The position numbers and the translations under genes were made by a program. The notes beneath the pieces were generated by a model, which saw nothing but the letters and a program-made list of their open reading frames with translations, was not told the origin of the DNA and did no database searches. From NCBI GenBank assembly GCA_030831965.1, contig JAURJZ010000078.1, positions 1 through 54,967 on the forward strand: a stretch of 54,967 nucleotides of DNA, given 5' to 3'. Of the stretch, positions 53,873 to 54,967 are shown in pieces (position 1 is the first letter of the stretch; each line of letters begins with the position of its first letter). This DNA comes from Verrucomicrobiota bacterium. Its GTDB lineage: Bacteria; Verrucomicrobiota; Verrucomicrobiia; Opitutales; UBA953.

Positions 53873-54768
53873 GCGCCCGCCGCCCCATCGCCCTGACCTG
53901 CGGCGATCCCGCCGGGGTCGGCCCCGAGCTGATCGCGCGGCTGCTCGGGTCCGAGCGCGACAACCTCGCACCCATCGGCCCGGCCTCCTGGCTGGCATCC
54001 CTTCCGGTCGCCGGCGTCGCCGTCGGGCCGGACGGCTGGCGGGCCAGTCCGGGCAAACCCGAGGCGGAGGGGCACCGCGTCGCGCTCGCCGCCATGGAGC
54101 GCGCCGCCGAGGGCTGCCGCTCCGGCGAGTTCTCGGCGGTGGTGACGGGCCCGGTGAGCAAGGCGGGGCTCGCCTCGGTCGGCTTCCGGCATCCCGGCCA
54201 AACCGAGTTCTTCGCGGAGCGATGGGGCGGGCAACCCGTGATGGCCTTCGCCGGGGGCCGGATGACGCTCGCGCTCGCCACCTGGCACCTCCCGCTGTCG
54301 GAGGTGCCCGCGGTCCTCTCCACCGAGGTCGTGAGCCGCGCCACCGAGTCCCTCGACCGGTTGCTGTCCAAGCTGGGCAAGGGGCGCCGCATCGGCGTCT
54401 GCGGGATCAACCCCCACGCCGGGGAGGGAGGCCTGCTCGGCGCCGAGGACGACCGCGTGATCCGCCCGGCGGTCGACCGTCTCGCCGCCAAGGGGCTTGA
54501 CGTCAGGGGGCCGATTCCCGGCGACACCGCCTTCGCCCGCCACCTCGCGGGCGAGTTCGACGGACTCGTCGCGATGTACCACGACCAGGGCCTCGCCCCC
54601 CTCAAGGCCGTGGATTTCGCCGAGGCGGCCAACCTGACCCTCGGCCTTCCCTTTGTCCGGACCAGCCCCGACCACGGGACCGCCTACGACCTGGCCGGCA
54701 AGGGAACCGCCGACGGGAGGAGCCTGGCCTCGGCGCTGCGCCTGGCCCGGTTCCTCGCCGCGCCATGA
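53869..54768 (+). CDS. pdxA: 4-hydroxythreonine-4-phosphate dehydrogenase PdxA
   Basis: A 299-residue NAD-dependent enzyme of pyridoxal phosphate synthesis. Key parts: LTCGDPAGVGPELIARLL at the start, AVVTGPVSKAGL, FRHPGQTEFFAERWG (metal-binding His), CGINPHAGEGGLLGAEDD with the second metal histidine, and GLVAMYHDQGLAPLKAVDF with the third, then TSPDHGTAYDLAGKG. It is somewhat shorter than the E. coli enzyme but complete. The start overlaps lpxA and the stop overlaps the next gene by 4 bp each, so four genes from 52479 on are translationally coupled. Confidence 0.93.
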   Translation: MSARRPIALTCGDPAGVGPELIARLLGSERDNLAPIGPASWLASLPVAGVAVGPDGWRASPGKPEAEGHRVALAAMERAAEGCRSGEFSAVVTGPVSKAGLASVGFRHPGQTEFFAERWGGQPVMAFAGGRMTLALATWHLPLSEVPAVLSTEVVSRATESLDRLLSKLGKGRRIGVCGINPHAGEGGLLGAEDDRVIRPAVDRLAAKGLDVRGPIPGDTAFARHLAGEFDGLVAMYHDQGLAPLKAVDFAEAANLTLGLPFVRTSPDHGTAYDLAGKGTADGRSLASALRLARFLAAP

Positions 54769-54967
54769 GCCGCCTTGTCGCCTGCCTCCTCCTTGCGGCC
54801 GCCCTCGCGGGCGCCGGCGAGGCCAGGCGCATCGCGTCCTACTCGCCGGCGGCGACCCGCATCCTCGTCGACCTCGGTCGCGCGGATCGGCTCGTGGCCG
54901 CCACCCGTTGGTGCGAGCTGCCCGCGGGCCACCCCGCGGCACGGATTTGCGACGCCTTTGAGCCCGA
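54765..54967 (+). CDS. BtuF-like periplasmic binding protein, N-terminus (partial)
   Basis: The first 67 codons are visible. A signal peptide (MSRLVACLLLAAALAGAGEA) leads into RRIASYSPAATRILVDLGRADRLVAATRWCELP, which matches the start of class III ABC substrate-binding proteins (family R-I-x-SLSPAATE-x-L-x-x-LG-x-x-d-x-LVG-x-T-x-x-C). These bind cobalamin or ferric siderophores for an ABC importer. Its ATG overlaps the pdxA stop by 4 bp. The gene runs off the window end and the transporter genes are not seen. Confidence 0.75.
   Translation, partial: MSRLVACLLLAAALAGAGEARRIASYSPAATRILVDLGRADRLVAATRWCELPAGHPAARICDAFEP

Overview
The window reads as chromosome of a very GC-rich bacterium of the Planctomycetes-Verrucomicrobia-Chlamydiae (PVC) superphylum, most likely a Verrucomicrobiota (Opitutia-like) member. 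The pointers are two DUF1080 (3-keto-glycoside hydrolase type) proteins, one of them fused to a PVC-type beta-propeller and a C-terminal cytochrome c of the Planctomycete/Verrucomicrobium kind, PAF-acetylhydrolase-like SGNH esterases, a TIGR03790-type protein and a single-chain GlyRS. This assignment is inference from gene content; there is no rRNA gene in the window.

Layout. 1-123: end of ligA. 153-2316: an AT-rich island holding one GmrSD-like (DUF262/DUF1524) gene. 2317-8422 (minus): three-gene secreted operon DUF1080, DUF1080-propeller-HEAT-cytochrome c, tandem SGNH. 8578-10521: serB, thuA and a SRPBCC protein. 10623-13862: a hypothetical gene, pyrC, tgt (degenerate zinc site) and tRNA-Val(CAC). 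13863-16101: an AT-rich block, two uncharacterised genes (one with a 16-residue ADGS repeat) and corA. 16342-26802 (minus): a long, tightly packed run rpmI-rplT-pheS-pheT-gatC-gatA-gatB-Mpv17-like membrane protein-priA. 26995-34383: a peroxiredoxin, infC, an amidase, crcB (minus), a TIGR03790 protein, rpsA with a strong terminator, and a cardiolipin synthase. 34386-37745: metX (minus), a Fur-family regulator and a MurU-AmgK-like fusion. 37726-41820 (minus): a large coiled-coil membrane protein followed by a proline/serine-rich lipoprotein. 41918-46140 (minus): glyS, an MCE/MlaD protein, pheA and scpB. 46241-54967: ilvD, a Tat-exported NHL propeller (minus), pgi, a coiled-coil membrane anchor, a 53-residue lipoprotein, rsmI, a possible PD-(D/E)XK protein, lpxA, pdxA and the start of a BtuF-like binding protein.

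How it works together. Most of the window is housekeeping: translation (PheRS, GatCAB, GlyRS, IF3, L20, L35, S1, Tgt, RsmI), replication restart and ligation (PriA, LigA), chromosome segregation (ScpB), amino-acid synthesis (SerB, MetX, PheA, IlvD), pyrimidine and PLP synthesis, and envelope work (LpxA, MCE, amidase, cardiolipin synthase). The accessory content with most to follow up is the secreted DUF1080/cytochrome/SGNH operon (probably oxidised-glycoside catabolism), the MurNAc-salvage-like fusion co-transcribed with a Fur regulator, and the coiled-coil membrane protein plus lipoprotein pair. Many starts lack a Shine-Dalgarno sequence and lie 5-8 bases after a plausible -10 element, so leaderless transcripts may be common.
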